In this document: positions 43,418 to 55,215 of the stretch, in pieces | How the letters are laid out: each line of letters starts with the position of its first letter | Position numbering within the stretch: position 1 is the first letter of the stretch | Source: Adiantum capillus-veneris | Taxonomy: Eukaryota; Streptophyta; Polypodiopsida; Polypodiales; Pteridaceae | Assembly (NCBI GenBank): GCA_014529385.2 | Contig: CM043948.1 | Location: 80,776,760-80,840,759, forward strand | Reading direction: 5' to 3' | DNA: 64,000 bases | Position numbers and translations under genes: made by a program | The notes under the pieces: generated by a model | The model's database searches: none | What the model was told of the DNA's origin: nothing | Seen by the model: only the letters and a program-made list of their open reading frames with translations

Positions 43418-46400
43418 CCATTGATTTGATACCTGAAAGCACACCACCAAACCGGCCCCCTTACCGTGTGAGCCGAGCCCAGAACAAAGAAATTATGAAC
43501 CAAGTAAAAGAACTGATGGAAAAGGGTCTTGTCCAGCCTAGTACTTCATCGTACTGCTCTCCTATGTTGTTGGTTTTGAAGAACGACGGATCTTGGAGAA
43601 TGTGCATCGATTATAAAACTCTCAACAAAATCACCATCAGGAATAAATTACCGATTCCTACAATCCATGATATACTTGACCGACTTCAGGGATCACCTCG
43701 TGCTTAAGCAAGATCGACTTGAAAAGTGGATATCATCAGATCCGAATCGCGCAGGGAAACGTCTACAAGACAGCCTTTCGGACAACTTTTGGGTTATTTG
43801 AGTTTCTTGTGATGCCTTTTGGCCTAACCAATGCTCCTGCAACATTTAACCGAATGATGGACAGGATTTTTCGAGAGTATACACTATTTGTTGGCACTTT
43901 CTTTGACGACATCATTGTTTTCTCAAAGGATGAGGCAAAACATAGAGTACATCTGCTTCAAGTCTTTCAGGCATTACGAGATCACAAGTTAGTGATTAAT
44001 GCGAAGAAAAGTGAATTTTTCCTACCAGAGATACACTTTTTGGGACACATTGTGTCGGCAGCAGGAGTGCAGATGGATCCAGCCAAGATAGAGACTATCC
44101 GTTATTGGCCTGATTTGAAGAATGTCCATGAAGTTAAAAGCTTCTTGGGATTGTGTTCGTACTACAGGCGGTTCATTAGAACGTTTGCAGAGGTTGCTTC
44201 CCCTTTGCATATCTTGACACAGAAAGGAGTCTCTTTCTCGTGGGGACCCACAGAGGTGACTGTCTTTCAGACATTGAAAGAGAAATTGACTACGGAAGCA
44301 GTTTTGACTTTGCCGGATATGCAGAAGTCATTTGAAGTATATTGTGATGCTTGTGGTCGTAGTTTGGGTGCGGTCTTAATGCAAGAAGTCCATGTCATTG
44401 CTTACGAGAGGCGACTGTTTTCAAGGCCGGAATTGACAACACAGATTTATGAGAAAGAGCTTTTGGCGGTTATCCATGCTCTTACTCAGTGGCAGCACTA
44501 CCTACTCGAAGCGGATTTCATTGTCTTTACAGACCATCAGAGTTTACGCTACTTCTTGTCACAGAAGTAGCTATCAGAAAAGCAGATGCGGTGGGCAAGC
44601 ATCTTGTCACAGTTTCACTTCCAGATTGTCCATGTGCAGGAACAGAAGAATTTGGTGGCAGATGCTTTGTCTCGGAAGCCGTTGGTTCTGGCTATTTCCG
44701 CCATCCATCATAGGAGCTTCGAGGATATGGTCGATCAGTATGCCACAGATACAGACTTTGCAAACATTTTCACACGGATACGGGATGGGGAGACAGTAGC
44801 GGGATATTCCATTCGGGATGGCTACTTGATGAGGAAAACCATGTTGTACGTTACATAGCCGTTGAGGAAAAAGGTTATGACCGAATGCCACTGTCCGCCT
44901 TTTACGAGTCACAGCGGCATTGCTACCACATTGAAAGGGGTATAGAGATACTTCTTTTGGCCGAGACTCAAGAAGGATGTCAACGAGTTTGTGCGTAGTT
45001 GCTTGGTATGCCAGAAGGTCAAGTTTGACAGGCATAAAGCACAGGGATTGTCACAGACTTTGCCCATACCCATCCGCCCCTAGGAAAGTATTGCAATGGA
45101 TTTCATTTTTGATCTCCCGAGAACACAGAGTGGTCACGATGGTATCTGGACTGTTATTGACAGATTTAGCAAGCAGGCTCATTTCATTCCAGTGAAGAAA
45201 ACAGTCAAGCCAGATTACTTAGCGAGACTGTTTCTGGCCCAGATCTTCAGATTACATGGCATGCCCGAGACGATTGTCTCCGACAGGGACCCCAGATTTA
45301 CGAGTTTGTTTTGGAAGGCAATTTGAGAGAACATTGGCACGCGGTTGCAATTCTCATCATCTTTCCACCTACAGACTGACGGGCAATCTGAGATTGCCAA
45401 TTCAGTGATTTTAGATTTATTAAAGTCTTATATCTCGGATCAGAAGACTCAATGGGAAAAGTTCCTACCTTAGGTGGAATTTGCCTACAATAATACGATA
45501 CACTCTTCGACGGGGAAGGCGCCATTTGAGATTATTGAAGGTGCTGCGAAGGTTCCACCCTTCCTAAGCACAAAAGATAAGATTTTTGAAGCTGATGAGT
45601 ACACGCGCGACTTGGACACGGCTTTTGCCAAGGTCCATGAGGCTTTGCAAAACTCTCAGGAAAGACAGAAAAAGGCAGCACATCGCCATCGTCGCGATTT
45701 GAAATTGAAGGAGAATGATTGGGTGCTCTTACGTTTTGAGAAGGCACGCCTAAGAAAGAAAAAGGGAAAGGAGAGGCTTTTTCCAAAGCTTAGTATGAGA
45801 TACTACAGACCTTTCCAGATCTCCGAAAAGGTCAATGATATTTCCTTCCGACTGAAACTGCCTGACACTTGGAGGATTCACAATGCATTTTATGTGAGTC
45901 TCCTGAAACCTTTTAAAGGTGATGCGCCCAAAGATGGGGAGCCTGATGAGCAACCCGAAGTGGAAGAAAACGAGGAGATCCTTGTTCCTGAACAGATATT
46001 GGCACATAAGGACGGAAAGAATTTAGGGTAAAGTGAGAAGGCAGTTCTTGGTTAAATTCAAGAACTATCCTGCATTGGATGCGAAGTGGATGGAGGAGGA
46101 GGACCTAGCAGATACTCCTCAGATTGTGAAACTTTACCTTGAAGCTTTTGGTTTAGCATAGTCTACTCCAAATGGACCCCGAATTTCAGCTTGGCCGGAG
46201 ATATGGTGCAGTGGGTTTGCACAAGAGGGGAGTTACTCCGCTCCTTTGTCAACAGATGCCTCGATTTTTTTTTGAATACTAGTCACTGATGTCTCTTTGA
46301 GCTTCAGGGATACTAAGAGCTAACAGTATTCTGTTGTATAACTTTATGAAATGGACTTCCGAATAATATGAAACTGATTTATTCTTGACTTGTTTAAGTG

Positions 46401-46836
46401 CAGGAACTAATAGACGAAATGACTGCAGCATTTTGGTCTGAACGATCTCGAGACACATGGTTGCAATAGGGATTAGTCAATCGAGCATCTATCAGGTCTT
46501 GAGTGGATCTAGATGCGATTGCTAATTGCATTGCCGATAAATCATGGTCTAAGATCCGAATAAATGTTGAATGTGATTTATCATGTGATGTCAATGATGT
46601 CCTAAGATGTCGTGTGATGTGGCTGTCGATTGATACATGTGCTAGATGTGTGTTCCTAGTGCGTCGGTACTAACAGTCAGTGTCTGCTAAGACAGTTTAT
46701 GGATTCTGTCTATTTTGCAGGCGTAATCGAGGGCGATTACAATGCTTTCAAGAGGGGGGTATGTCACAAACTAGTGACGTGGCTGCTGCTCGGTACACAC
46801 ATACCCGCTGTAATGATGACGTGGCTGAAACAGTCC

Positions 46837-46872
<36 letters not shown>

Positions 46873-47398
46873 GTTGTAGTGCTGATGAGGCAGGCAGCGT
46901 ACGGACCCAGCCGGATTTTGCGGCGCAATGTACGGAGATGCCCACGTGGCAACGTACGAAAAAAGCAAATGCATGGGGGACAGATTTTGGCTACGCAATG
47001 CGTGAGAAAAAAAGCTATGCAATGCCCTGCTTTATTTTACGCAAGAGAGAGAGAGAGTGCCTTGCTTTAAATTTTTAAAGGCTTTTAAAATTCACAGCTT
47101 TTCAGCTTTTGGGGCTCTGCTTTTAGCATCCCTTGTAAACTCTTTAAATTAGTAGTTGGGCTCTCACTTCTCAGAGCATCTGGACGCAGAGTCTGAGAGT
47201 GAGTCCCGGCTACTCACTTGTACTTTGAGTTGTAGATTAATACAAAAAGAAATACCGAAAGGGGCGCCAGTCTTTGGGGCCAATATCTCTAGGCACAGAA
47301 CTCCGCCGGCCAGTGTCGAATCAATTGTGAACTATTTTGAAGTGATTATTTGTGGTGTCGTGGTAGATTCTCGACTTGAAGTGTCCAAGTCTGTTACA
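43418..47398 (+). mobile_element. Gypsy family A 3' portion, duplicate of 27,032-31,000
   Basis: Contains RT from IDLIPESTPPNRPPYRVSRA through integrase, chromodomain-like tail, PPT and LTR 46,762-47,398. It carries the same frameshift at GSPRA-stop (43,705-43,707), TAG in RNase H (44,568-44,570), TAG 44,856-44,858, TGA 45,324-45,326 and others as 27,032-31,000. The distance from its first base to the LTR start is 3,344 bp in both blocks. RT retains TFFDDIIVFSKD. There is no 5' LTR, gag or protease. It is a DNA copy of the other block with only scattered substitutions. Confidence 0.92.
46762..47398 (+). repeat. Gypsy family A LTR (637 bp)
   Basis: Starts TGTCACAAACTAGTGACG and ends GTCTGTTACA. 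It differs from the LTR at 30,376-31,000 by 12 extra bp, which lie in the (CA)n at about 46,838-46,870. It is preceded by the AAGAGGGGGG polypurine tract. Confidence 0.92.
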
Positions 47399-47457
47399 GC
47401 CAATGCATGGAACATTAGCTTTTCATTTGAAGAAAATTAACATAATTTGCAACAATA
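47399..47457. other. Shared LTR flank plus 13-bp LINE scar
   Basis: 47,399-47,444 matches 31,001-31,046 (46 bp, three or so substitutions). It is followed by ATTTGCAACAATA, identical to the last LINE bases at the 43,417 junction. The next gypsy fragment then starts at the same position of the element (CCATTG, TCTGATACC). Confidence 0.85.
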
Positions 47458-48420
47458 CCATTGGTCTGATACCTAGAAGCATACCACCAAACCGGCCATC
47501 TTACCGTGTGAGCCGAGCCCAGAACAAAGAAATTAGGAACCAAGTGAAAGACCTCTTGGAAAAGGGTCTTGTCCAACCTAGTACTTCATCGTACTGCTCT
47601 CCTATTGTTGTTGGTTTTGAAGAAAGACGGATCTTGGACAATGTGCATCGATTATAGAGCTCTCAACAAAATCACCAACAAGAATAGATTTCCGATTCCT
47701 AGAATCGATGATATACTTGACCGACTTCAGGGATCCCCTCGTGCTTTAGCAAGATCGACTTGAAAAGTGGATATCATCATATCCGAATCGCACAGGGAGA
47801 CGTCTACAAGACAGCCTTTCGGATAACTTTTGGGTTATTTGAGTTTTTGGTGATGCCTTTTGGCCTAACCAATGCTCCTGCAACATTTAACCGGATGATG
47901 GACAGGATTTTTCGAGAGTATAGACTATTTGTTGGCACTTTCTTTGACGACATTATTGTTTTCTCCAAGGATGAGGAAGAACATAGAGTACATCTGCTTC
48001 AAGTCTTTCAGGCATTACGAGATCACAAGTTAGTGATTAATGCAAAGAAAAGTGAATTTTTCCTACCAGAGATACACTTTTTGGGACACATTGTGTCAGC
48101 AGAGCAAGAGTGCAGATGGATCCGGCCAAGATAGAGACTATCCGTTATTGGCCTGATTTGCAGAATGTCCATGAAGTTAGAAGCTTCTTGGGATTGTGTT
48201 CGTACTACAGGCGGTTCATTAGAAAGTTTGCAGAGGTTGCCTCCCCTTTGCATATCTTGACACGAAGGTGACTGTCTTTCAGACATTGAAAGAGAAATTG
48301 ACTACAGAAGCAGTTTTGACTTTGTCGGATTTACAGAAGTCATTTGAAGTATATTGTGATGCTTGTGGTCATAGTCTGGGTGCGGTCTTAATGCAAGAAG
48401 GCCATGTCATTGCTTACGAG
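47458..48420 (+). pseudogene. Gypsy family A RT/RNase H fragment
   Basis: Covers the linker and RT from [20 protein letters not shown] through FFDDIIVFSKDEEEHRVHLL to RNase H VYCDACGHSLGAVLMQEGHV, ending after IAYE at 48,420. There are frameshifts at about 47,605 and 48,105 and a deletion at about 48,264 removing the segment between the RT thumb and RNase H. It is a separate, more diverged copy than the duplicated block. It ends by abrupt joining to a LINE 3' end (GCTGGGTTAGATTCTGGGTA). Confidence 0.85.
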
Positions 48421-48694
48421 CCGGCTGGGTTAGATTCTGGGTACTATGGACAGTGTGAGAGCACAGAATTCCCTCATGTTTCAGCAGATTCAAGTGGAAT
48501 ATGTTTCTTTCTAACAGTCTCTTCAAATTGTCTATGACTTGGACGAGCTCCCTATTAGACATTACCAGCTCTACATTGACTGTTTCTAAGTTACGGTTTG
48601 TAATACTTTCTATGGATTTTCCTCGCCTTGAGGTTTCCCATTTGTAATTCAATCTGACATTACCAAAAAAATGTGTGTGTGTGTGTGTGTGTGT
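48421..48694 (+). pseudogene. L1-like LINE 3' end with A7(TG)n
   Basis: Corresponds to 42,697-42,991: AGLDSGYYGQCE, then the 3' region CCTTGAGGTTTCCCATTTG, CTGACATTACC, A7 and (TG)n (48,672-48,694). It has small deletions relative to the other copy. Confidence 0.8.
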
Positions 48695-51285
48695 TTTTCA
48701 GATTTATTGATGCTAGTTCGACATGAGCTTCAACCTACTCTGATGTACAATGATCCGCAGGGCCACCGGATGGTGGTTCAATGCCTGTTGAATGGTCAAG
48801 TATATGAATTTGGAGGCATTTATGCGCATACAGCATCTAGGCAAAGGACTGCCTTATGGGGAGACATCTCTTCTCGCTCATGGACTTCTAATGCATTCCT
48901 TTGAGGTGATTTTAATAATACCCCTGGTATGGATGATAGTACCACACGTAATTCACATATGCTGCTTGCGGAAAGACAAGAATTGGATAGTCTCTTTGCT
49001 TCTACTCAGATGATTGATTTATGGCAGTATTTGCATCCAAAAGTCTCTAGATGTACTTTTCAGCATGTTGCTCACTCTTCTTATCGAGTGCGGTTGAATC
49101 GATGGTATTTGCTTAATTTGCAACAATATGAGGATTTTGTATGTGACGTGAGCATGGATTACGCCTTGCAATTATCGGATCATTACCTTGTACTGTTGAA
49201 CTTGAGCTTTGGGCAGTCTCTTTGTGATCGGCCTCTTCCTAGGAGACGTCTGCTGCATGTTAACAATGCTTATCTCACTCATGAGGTTTTTCGTGACATG
49301 ATTTCTGATATTATTCCCCCTCTGCTTGTGCACATGCATCTTGATCTTGATGCTGCTTGGTATCGCTTTGTATGAGGGTGCAAAAGTGTTATTTATGACT
49401 AAGGCAAGCATTATATGCAGAGCACACGAGGGGATGTCAAGGATGCGAAGCAAGCTTGTCAATGCTTGCAAGTATTGGCTTATTTGCGGCCTTTGTCCAA
49501 CTTTGAGATATCGGAGTTGTGTGAAGCTTGTGTGTGTCTTCAGCAGAATGATAAGCGAAAAATTGCTAAATGGTAGACGCGTACCTGTCAACAGGCTTTT
49601 ATGGATAAACGCTTCACTTCAAAGCAATTCTTTAAGCATTTGCATCATACAAGGGTCTCACAAGCAATCAAGGGGTTATGCTTCCCTCAAGTGTTTGGAC
49701 TTCTTCCAAGCAGAAACTTGCTGATGTCATGGTTTCGCATTATCGATACGTGTTTGCTACTCCTTCTCAGGCTATTTGCCATGCGCGTCAATTGATGCTT
49801 TCTTTTGTTCATCCGGTCATATCCCCACAAGATGCACGTTGCCTTGAGGAATCGTTCACTAATCAAAATTGCATAGTGCGTTGCTTGCATGGACCGTTGG
49901 CGTCTCCCGTTTGGGATGGGCTTACTGTGGAATTTTTCCTCTCCATCTGGGAGGCTCTTGAACAGCCGTTGCTTTTCATAATAAATGCAGCACGGGAGAA
50001 ACACGATTTGCCTCTTTCTTGGAAAGAAGGTTTACTTGAATTGTTACCTAAGCAAGCGCTTTGCGAGCAATTCTCTCACTGGCGCCCTATTACTTTGATG
50101 CCGATGATTTACAAGATATTGGCTAAGATGCTGGTGCACCGCATTAAGTACATCTTTTTGCAGGACTCCATAAGGCTCAGTATGGTTTCATTGCACGTCG
50201 TCAAATTATGGACAATCTGGCCAATGTTATGATTGGCATGGAGTATGCTAAGTACACTCAGCAGGATGTGTTGGTTATGCAAGTTGATATTGAAAAGGCC
50301 TTTGACACGGTACAATGGGACTTCATTGCTGCCACAATGAGGTGCCTACGGTTCGGTCCTAAATTGGCCAATGTGGTTTATTTCTTGTATGCTTGTAGTA
50401 CGTCTTCGGGGATCCTCGAAGGCAAATTAACAAAATCTTGGCCTCTTGGCTGTTCGGTCAGGCAGGGTTGCCCCCTCAGTGCTATGTTGTACGCTATTGC
50501 CACTCACCCCTTGTTGATTTATCTTGATCACCTGACCTCTGTTAAGCGTCTTTCATCATGTTTTACGGTTACCCTCGGGTCGCACCTTCATTGGCCACGC
50601 TTATGCCGACGACTCGTTTATGCCTCGTAATCAGCAGGCTGGCCTCGGAGTGATTATGGAAGCCTTGAAATTGTTTGGCATTGCGGTTGGACTTAAGAGT
50701 CAACTTTTGAAAATCAAAGCTTCTGCCTCTTCGTTCTTGTGATTGACATAGTCTATTGTGGCCAGGTGAGATTGTCTCCAAATGTGATTACTAGGCATTT
50801 GGGTTATCCAATTGGATGGAATGTCACTCACTCTCAGAAAGTGGATTGGGTTATGCAACGTTTGAGTGTCAAATCGCACTACTGGAAGTTATCCACCCGG
50901 CCATTACATGTTCGTCTGCGAATTGTTCAGAGTATCTTGATGGCATATGTTCAGTTCTTTTTGCCACTGATGCACTGGCCTCGTCGTTGTCTTCATTCTC
51001 TCATGTCGGACATTATGTCCCATTTTGTGGCGGACCCATGCTTAGAAAAAAAGCTTGCGCATGATGTTGATAGAGAAGCTTTGTACTCCTAACCTCTCGG
51101 TGGTCTTAATATCTTGGACTTGCGCAGGCATGTTCTTGCTAGGAAAGCTATGTTGTTGCCTACACTTAGGCAACAAATTCAGCCGTGGACTCTGATGTTT
51201 GCATACGTCGGTCAGCATGTTGTTACTATTAAGTATGGAGCCTGATTTACCCCTTGTAATTTTCTGTGGTAAAAGCGTACATTTG
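48695..51285 (+). pseudogene. L1-like LINE ORF2: endonuclease and RT
   Basis: The longest LINE of this family in the window. The endonuclease starts truncated (LLMLVRHELQPTLMYNDPQG), has GGIYAHTASRQRTALW, a TGA, and GDFNNTPGMDDS. It continues with LQLSDHYLVLLNLSF (the S-D-H-Y/x catalytic region, about 49,165-49,210). After frame changes comes the linker, then RT: FSHWRPITLMPMIYKILAKM (about 50,071), VDIEKAFDTVQWDFIAATMR (motif A, about 50,284-50,343) and GCSVRQGCPLSAMLYAIATH (motif B, about 50,449-50,508). The Y-A-D-D region is damaged in another frame (about 50,600, HAYADDSFMPRN-like). The post-RT segment RHLGYPIGWNVTHSQKVDWV follows at about 50,790. At 51,286 it is interrupted by a 675-bp insertion and continues at 51,961. 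Many frameshifts and stops. Confidence 0.82.
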
Positions 51286-51960
51286 TAAGGCCCCCATTAT
51301 GAGGAGAAGCCATCATGCGTGAAGAAAAATCGCTCACCGGAAATAAAAATCACTCGCCGGAAACCAAAATTTTTGCCGCTAAAAATCAAGGCACCTTTTT
51401 TTTCCCCTTCGCCGGAATATTATGACCGGACGGCGGCCAGAAAGTGGTCGGAAAACGATCGGTCGGTTGGCCGGTGGTCGGAAGTCAATGGCCGGTGGCC
51501 GGTGGCCGAATTCAAAAGCGGATTTGTCTACACAAGGGCGGCCACACATGAACGGATTGCAGAGTCCGATTTGGACTTATTCACAGAAGGGCGGCTACAC
51601 ATGGCTGCCTCTCATAAGAGAGGCCAGCCCTTTTGGCCTATAAAAGGAGGCCATTTCTACACACGTTTCACAGTGTGAAGTTGATACAACAAGGTGGATC
51701 TGAGGTGGTGAGAGTGAAGCAAGGCGAGAGCTCTAAAAGTGTATAATCCCTTTGTAAACTACTTCTTGTTTTTAAGTACTAAAGCCTTTGAGTGGCTGCT
51801 TTCCCATGGACGTAGCCCACATTGGGTGAACCACGTATATCTGTGTACTCTCTCTCTCTCTCTACTCTATAATCTCGTGTATGTAAATCTGTCTCTCTCC
51901 ATTAAGTAATCTACTCAATTATCTATTTAGCTACGTCTTATTTCCTAGCAGTTACTTCCT
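51286..51960. mobile_element. Unidentified 675-bp insertion in LINE, CATTTG repeats
   Basis: LINE text is interrupted here and resumes after 51,960. CATTTG flanks the insertion (51,280-51,285 and 51,961-51,966). Inside are repeated CGCCGGAA and GGCCGGTGGCCGG blocks (51,340-51,500), a good TATA-like box (CCTATAAAAGGAGG, about 51,638-51,651) and a CT-rich 3' part (51,845-51,900). It starts TAAGGCCCCCATTATGAGG and ends CCTAGCAGTTACTTCCT. The TATA box suggests a solo LTR or a pol II promoter fragment, but TG...CA ends are not evident. The ORF at 51,319-51,678 shows no known domain. Confidence 0.6.
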
Positions 51961-51966
51961 CATTTG

Positions 51967-53060
51967 GCCATTGGCGATCATCTATCTGGGAGGTGGTGTT
52001 TGGCAAGATGGAAGGACACATTCCTAGATGTCCTCTTGCTTCCATTTTGGTATCGGCCTGGAAAGAGGTTACGAGTCATCTATTATGGAATCCTCGGCGG
52101 GAAAGTGATTCGATTCGTTTGGAGAGTCTCCATTGGAGCCGAGAATTCTCTCTTACTATGGTCGACTTACTTCCTCTCTGGTCATGGCATTCGTGTGGTT
52201 GAGGATGTGGTCGATGAGACTGGATATACTTTTAAGTTTCCCTTCGCCACTCGTCGTTTTGGATTGGGCATGTATTATCGTCAGTTTTGGAGAGAACTTC
52301 AAAACATGTTGGTTGATTTCTTGCCCGTTATACCTTTGCTTGATGGTGATCGCATGTCTGATTGGGATCTTCGGGAAACGCCTTTTCAAGATATTTCTGT
52401 CGGTCGAATTTATGCTCTTCTTCTACCACAACCTTGGCTTGCTGATCATTGTAATGTCCTTTGGCACATGCTTATCTCTACCTTGTGGAAACCCCATTTG
52501 CCTTTGAAGGAGCGACTGTTTCTTTGTCATTGTTTGCTTGAAGTGCTCCCAGTCGGCACTTTTCTTAGGGTACGTCATATTCGCCCTTCTTCTTGTGTCC
52601 GTTGAACGACTACAGAGAGAATGTCTGCCGGTTGTTGTGGGATTGCTACATTTCTAGAGATTTTCTTCCCCGTGTATCGGGCTGTGTGCGGCTCCGTTTC
52701 CAGGGATTGTCCTCCACAAAAGGTTACTACAGCGTTCACGGTTTTCTTTATGTGGGTCAGATATTGGGCTTATTGGACCCTGTGGTGTCAGCGCGATGCT
52801 TACATGTTTCATCGTACTCATGCAGACCTGTTCCCGCTCCAAGTTTTCTCTTAGGCAATCCTTACGGTTTGCTTTGGAAGTTGGTGATAACACCGCAAAG
52901 ATGCATCACCTTTCCTATGAATGTTTCTAGCTACACTATACAGCTGAGTGGTTATGTGTTCTTCCCCTTGTATATGATCCTTTCCGTGGGTTTTCCTCGC
53001 TTCGAGGTTTCCCACTAGTAAATTAATCAAATCGATTTACAAAAAAAAAAGTGTGTATGT
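51967..53060 (+). pseudogene. L1-like LINE ORF2 C-terminus and 3' end
   Basis: An open frame to 52,605 has GDHLSGRWCLARWKDTF, RRFGLGMYYRQFWRELQNML, DWDLRETPFQDISVGRIYAL and WKPHLPLKERLFLCHCLLEV. It continues in other frames with a degenerate zinc-binding part and VRYWAYWTLWCQRDAYMFHR (about 52,749-52,808). The 3' region CGAGGTTTCCCACTAGTAA leads to an A10 run (53,039-53,050) and TGTGTATGTGTGTG. This is the same LINE as 48,695-51,285, continuing after the insertion. Confidence 0.78.
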
Positions 53061-53089
53061 GTGTGATGCACGCGGACATGTGCAATCGG

Positions 53090-53440
53090 AGAGGCCTCGA
53101 CATGGCAAAATGGATTACTTTGCAAACTGCCACCCGAAGTGCTGCAGAAGTTTCCAGCTGAAAGAGTGGGGTAAATGGCCATAATAGCCAACCCAAATCG
53201 ATGACTGAGGGCTATCTAGAGGGAAGCATTGCCCATGACTAATGAGATGGATCAAGACATTAAACAAACATAAAGGAACAGTTTCCACAGGGTGCCACAT
53301 ATTCGTGTCAAGAGCATGCAGAGAAGCAATCTTGCCCACTGTCCATGTACTTCGTGCTGCATCCCTAGAGTCCCTTTAAAGGCATGCTTCTCGTACACAT
53401 ATAGCTGCAGTAGGGCATTCTGTAGTGATTGGTGCAATCA
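53090..53440 (-). pseudogene. Minus-strand LINE-like remnant, low confidence
   Basis: Two overlapping minus frames (53,339-53,115 and 53,437-53,252) look protein-like (VGKIASLHALDTNMWHPVET, FKGTLGMQHEVHGQWARLL). The position after LINE ends and the composition suggest the post-RT part of another L1-like LINE in reverse, but I cannot align it securely. Confidence 0.3.
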
Positions 53441-53604
53441 ACCATCTCCTGCACAGTAAGCTGCTAGCTGTGGGTCTTTCTATCTTCCAGAAGCAATCGA
53501 CCCTCATGGGCTACTTAATTTGGCTGGCCTTTTTAGGCGTCAATACGCTCTTTCTTTCTCTCCCACACCAAGTCTATCTCAGCAAAGCAAGGAGACTGCT
53601 TGCC

Positions 53605-53645
<41 letters not shown>

Positions 53646-53903
53646 GCACACGGCGCAAATGCTGACATTCGCCAGTCTGTGCTCACATAACCTGGAAATT
53701 GAGATTCTTGCGGAGAAGGGCGTTGGCCTGAGTAGCGAAAGAGGTAGCATTTCGTTCCATGGCAGCAGAAAAGAGCTCAGGTGTTCAGAAGTAAAAAGCG
53801 CAAGGAGAAGTTACATTTCCCCAAGCTTGATTCACACCGTCCGGCCGATCGCCTTTAAGGAGACGTGGGTGGGTCGTCGACTGCCTAGGCCTAGTTTTTT
53901 TTA
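53441..53903. other. Spacer with (CT)n
   Basis: Contains (CT)n at 53,607-53,641 in an otherwise unremarkable stretch. The ORF 53,425-53,904 owes its middle to the CT run; no domain is recognised. Confidence 0.4.
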
Positions 53904-55215
53904 GGGGAAAATACCAAAATATCTAATTTGTGGAAATTCCCAAAATACCCTTCAAATTTCAAAAATTCCCAATATACCCCTCATATTTTGTCAAAAATTT
54001 CCAAAATGCCCTTCAAATTTTCCAAAATTCCCAAAATACCTCTGGTAGTGAGAGTAAATTTATCCAAAAATTAAAAAAATTGTAGCTTTTCATAAGAAGA
54101 CTGATTGTCTATGAATACAAGATACTAAAACTAGAATTTGAGCTGGTTATGTAGGCTTTGCAGATGAATTGCTTCATTATTTTTAGACATAATTGTCTTT
54201 TTTTGGGAGGTAATTTGTGACAAATTACATGCTAAGCACTAGAAAACAGATATACATTGTCAAAAAAGAATAAAGATTAGGAAATAGTGAACAAATAGAT
54301 ACAAGGGTATTTTGGGAATTTCCACAAATTGGAGGGGTATTTTGGTAATTTTCCCTTTTCTATTTTAGTTGGATTGTTCACAATTTCCTATGGAGATCCG
54401 TTTTTTAGTGCTCAGCATGTAAATTGTCACAAATTACCTCCCAAAAAAAGACAATTATGTCTAAAAATAATGAAGCAATTGATCTCCAAAGCCTACATAA
54501 CTAGCTCAAATTCTAATTTTAGTATCTTGTATTGATAGACAATTAGTCTTCTTATGAAAAGCTACAAATTTTTTTATCTTTGGATAAATTTACTCTCATA
54601 ACCAGGGGTATTTTGGAAAATTTGAAGGGCATTTTGGGAATTTTTGACAAAATATGAGGGGTATATTGGGAATTTTTGAATTTTTAAGGGTATTTTGGGA
54701 ATTTCCACAAATTAGAGGGGTATTTTGGTAATTTTTCCAAAAAAAGAGAAAATTACCAAAATACCCCTCTAATTTATGAAAATTCCCAAAATACCCCTCA
54801 AATTTCAAAAATTCCCAAAATACCCCCAATATTTTGTCATAAATTCCCAAAATGCCCTTCAAATTTTCCAAAATACCCAAAATACCCTTGGTTGTGAGAG
54901 TAAATTTCTCCAAAAATAAATTTTTTTGTAGGTCTTCACAAGAAGAGTGATTGTCTATCGTACAAGATGCTAAAACTACAATTTGAGTTGGTTATGTAGG
55001 CTTTGGACATGAATTGCTTCATAATTTTTAGACATAATTGCCTTTTTAGCGATGGTAACCGGTGACAAATTACATGCTGAGCACTCAAAATCGGATCGCA
55101 ATTGTCAAAAACCAATGAAGATTAGAAAATCTTGAACAATCCAACCAAAATAGATACAAGGGTATTTTGGGAATTTCCTCAAATTAGAGGGGTATTGGTA
55201 TTTCCTCAAATTTTC
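53904..55215. repeat. Three alternating copies of an element with long inverted repeats
   Basis: Unit 1 (+, 53,904-54,355) starts GGGGAAAATACCAAAATAT and ends with its reverse complement (TATTTTGGTAATTTTCCC). The arms are built of tandem AAATTCCCAAAATACCCCT-type modules. Unit 2 (-, about 54,358-54,742) is the reverse complement of the body (TTAGTTGGATTGTTCACAA first, TATTTTGGTAATTTTTCC last) and lacks one arm. Unit 3 (+, about 54,752-55,215) repeats unit 1. Bodies share GACAATTATGTCTAAAAAT, AAGCCTACATAAC and ACAAATTAC blocks. Units 1 and 2 form an almost loop-free inverted repeat of about 400 bp per arm. Non-coding; this looks like a long-TIR MITE family inserted next to or into itself. Confidence 0.85.

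Noticed and set aside
51319-51678. 119-codon ORF in the 675-bp insertion
   Set aside because: Its length is explained by GC-rich CCGG repeats; no domain, and a TATA box lies inside it.
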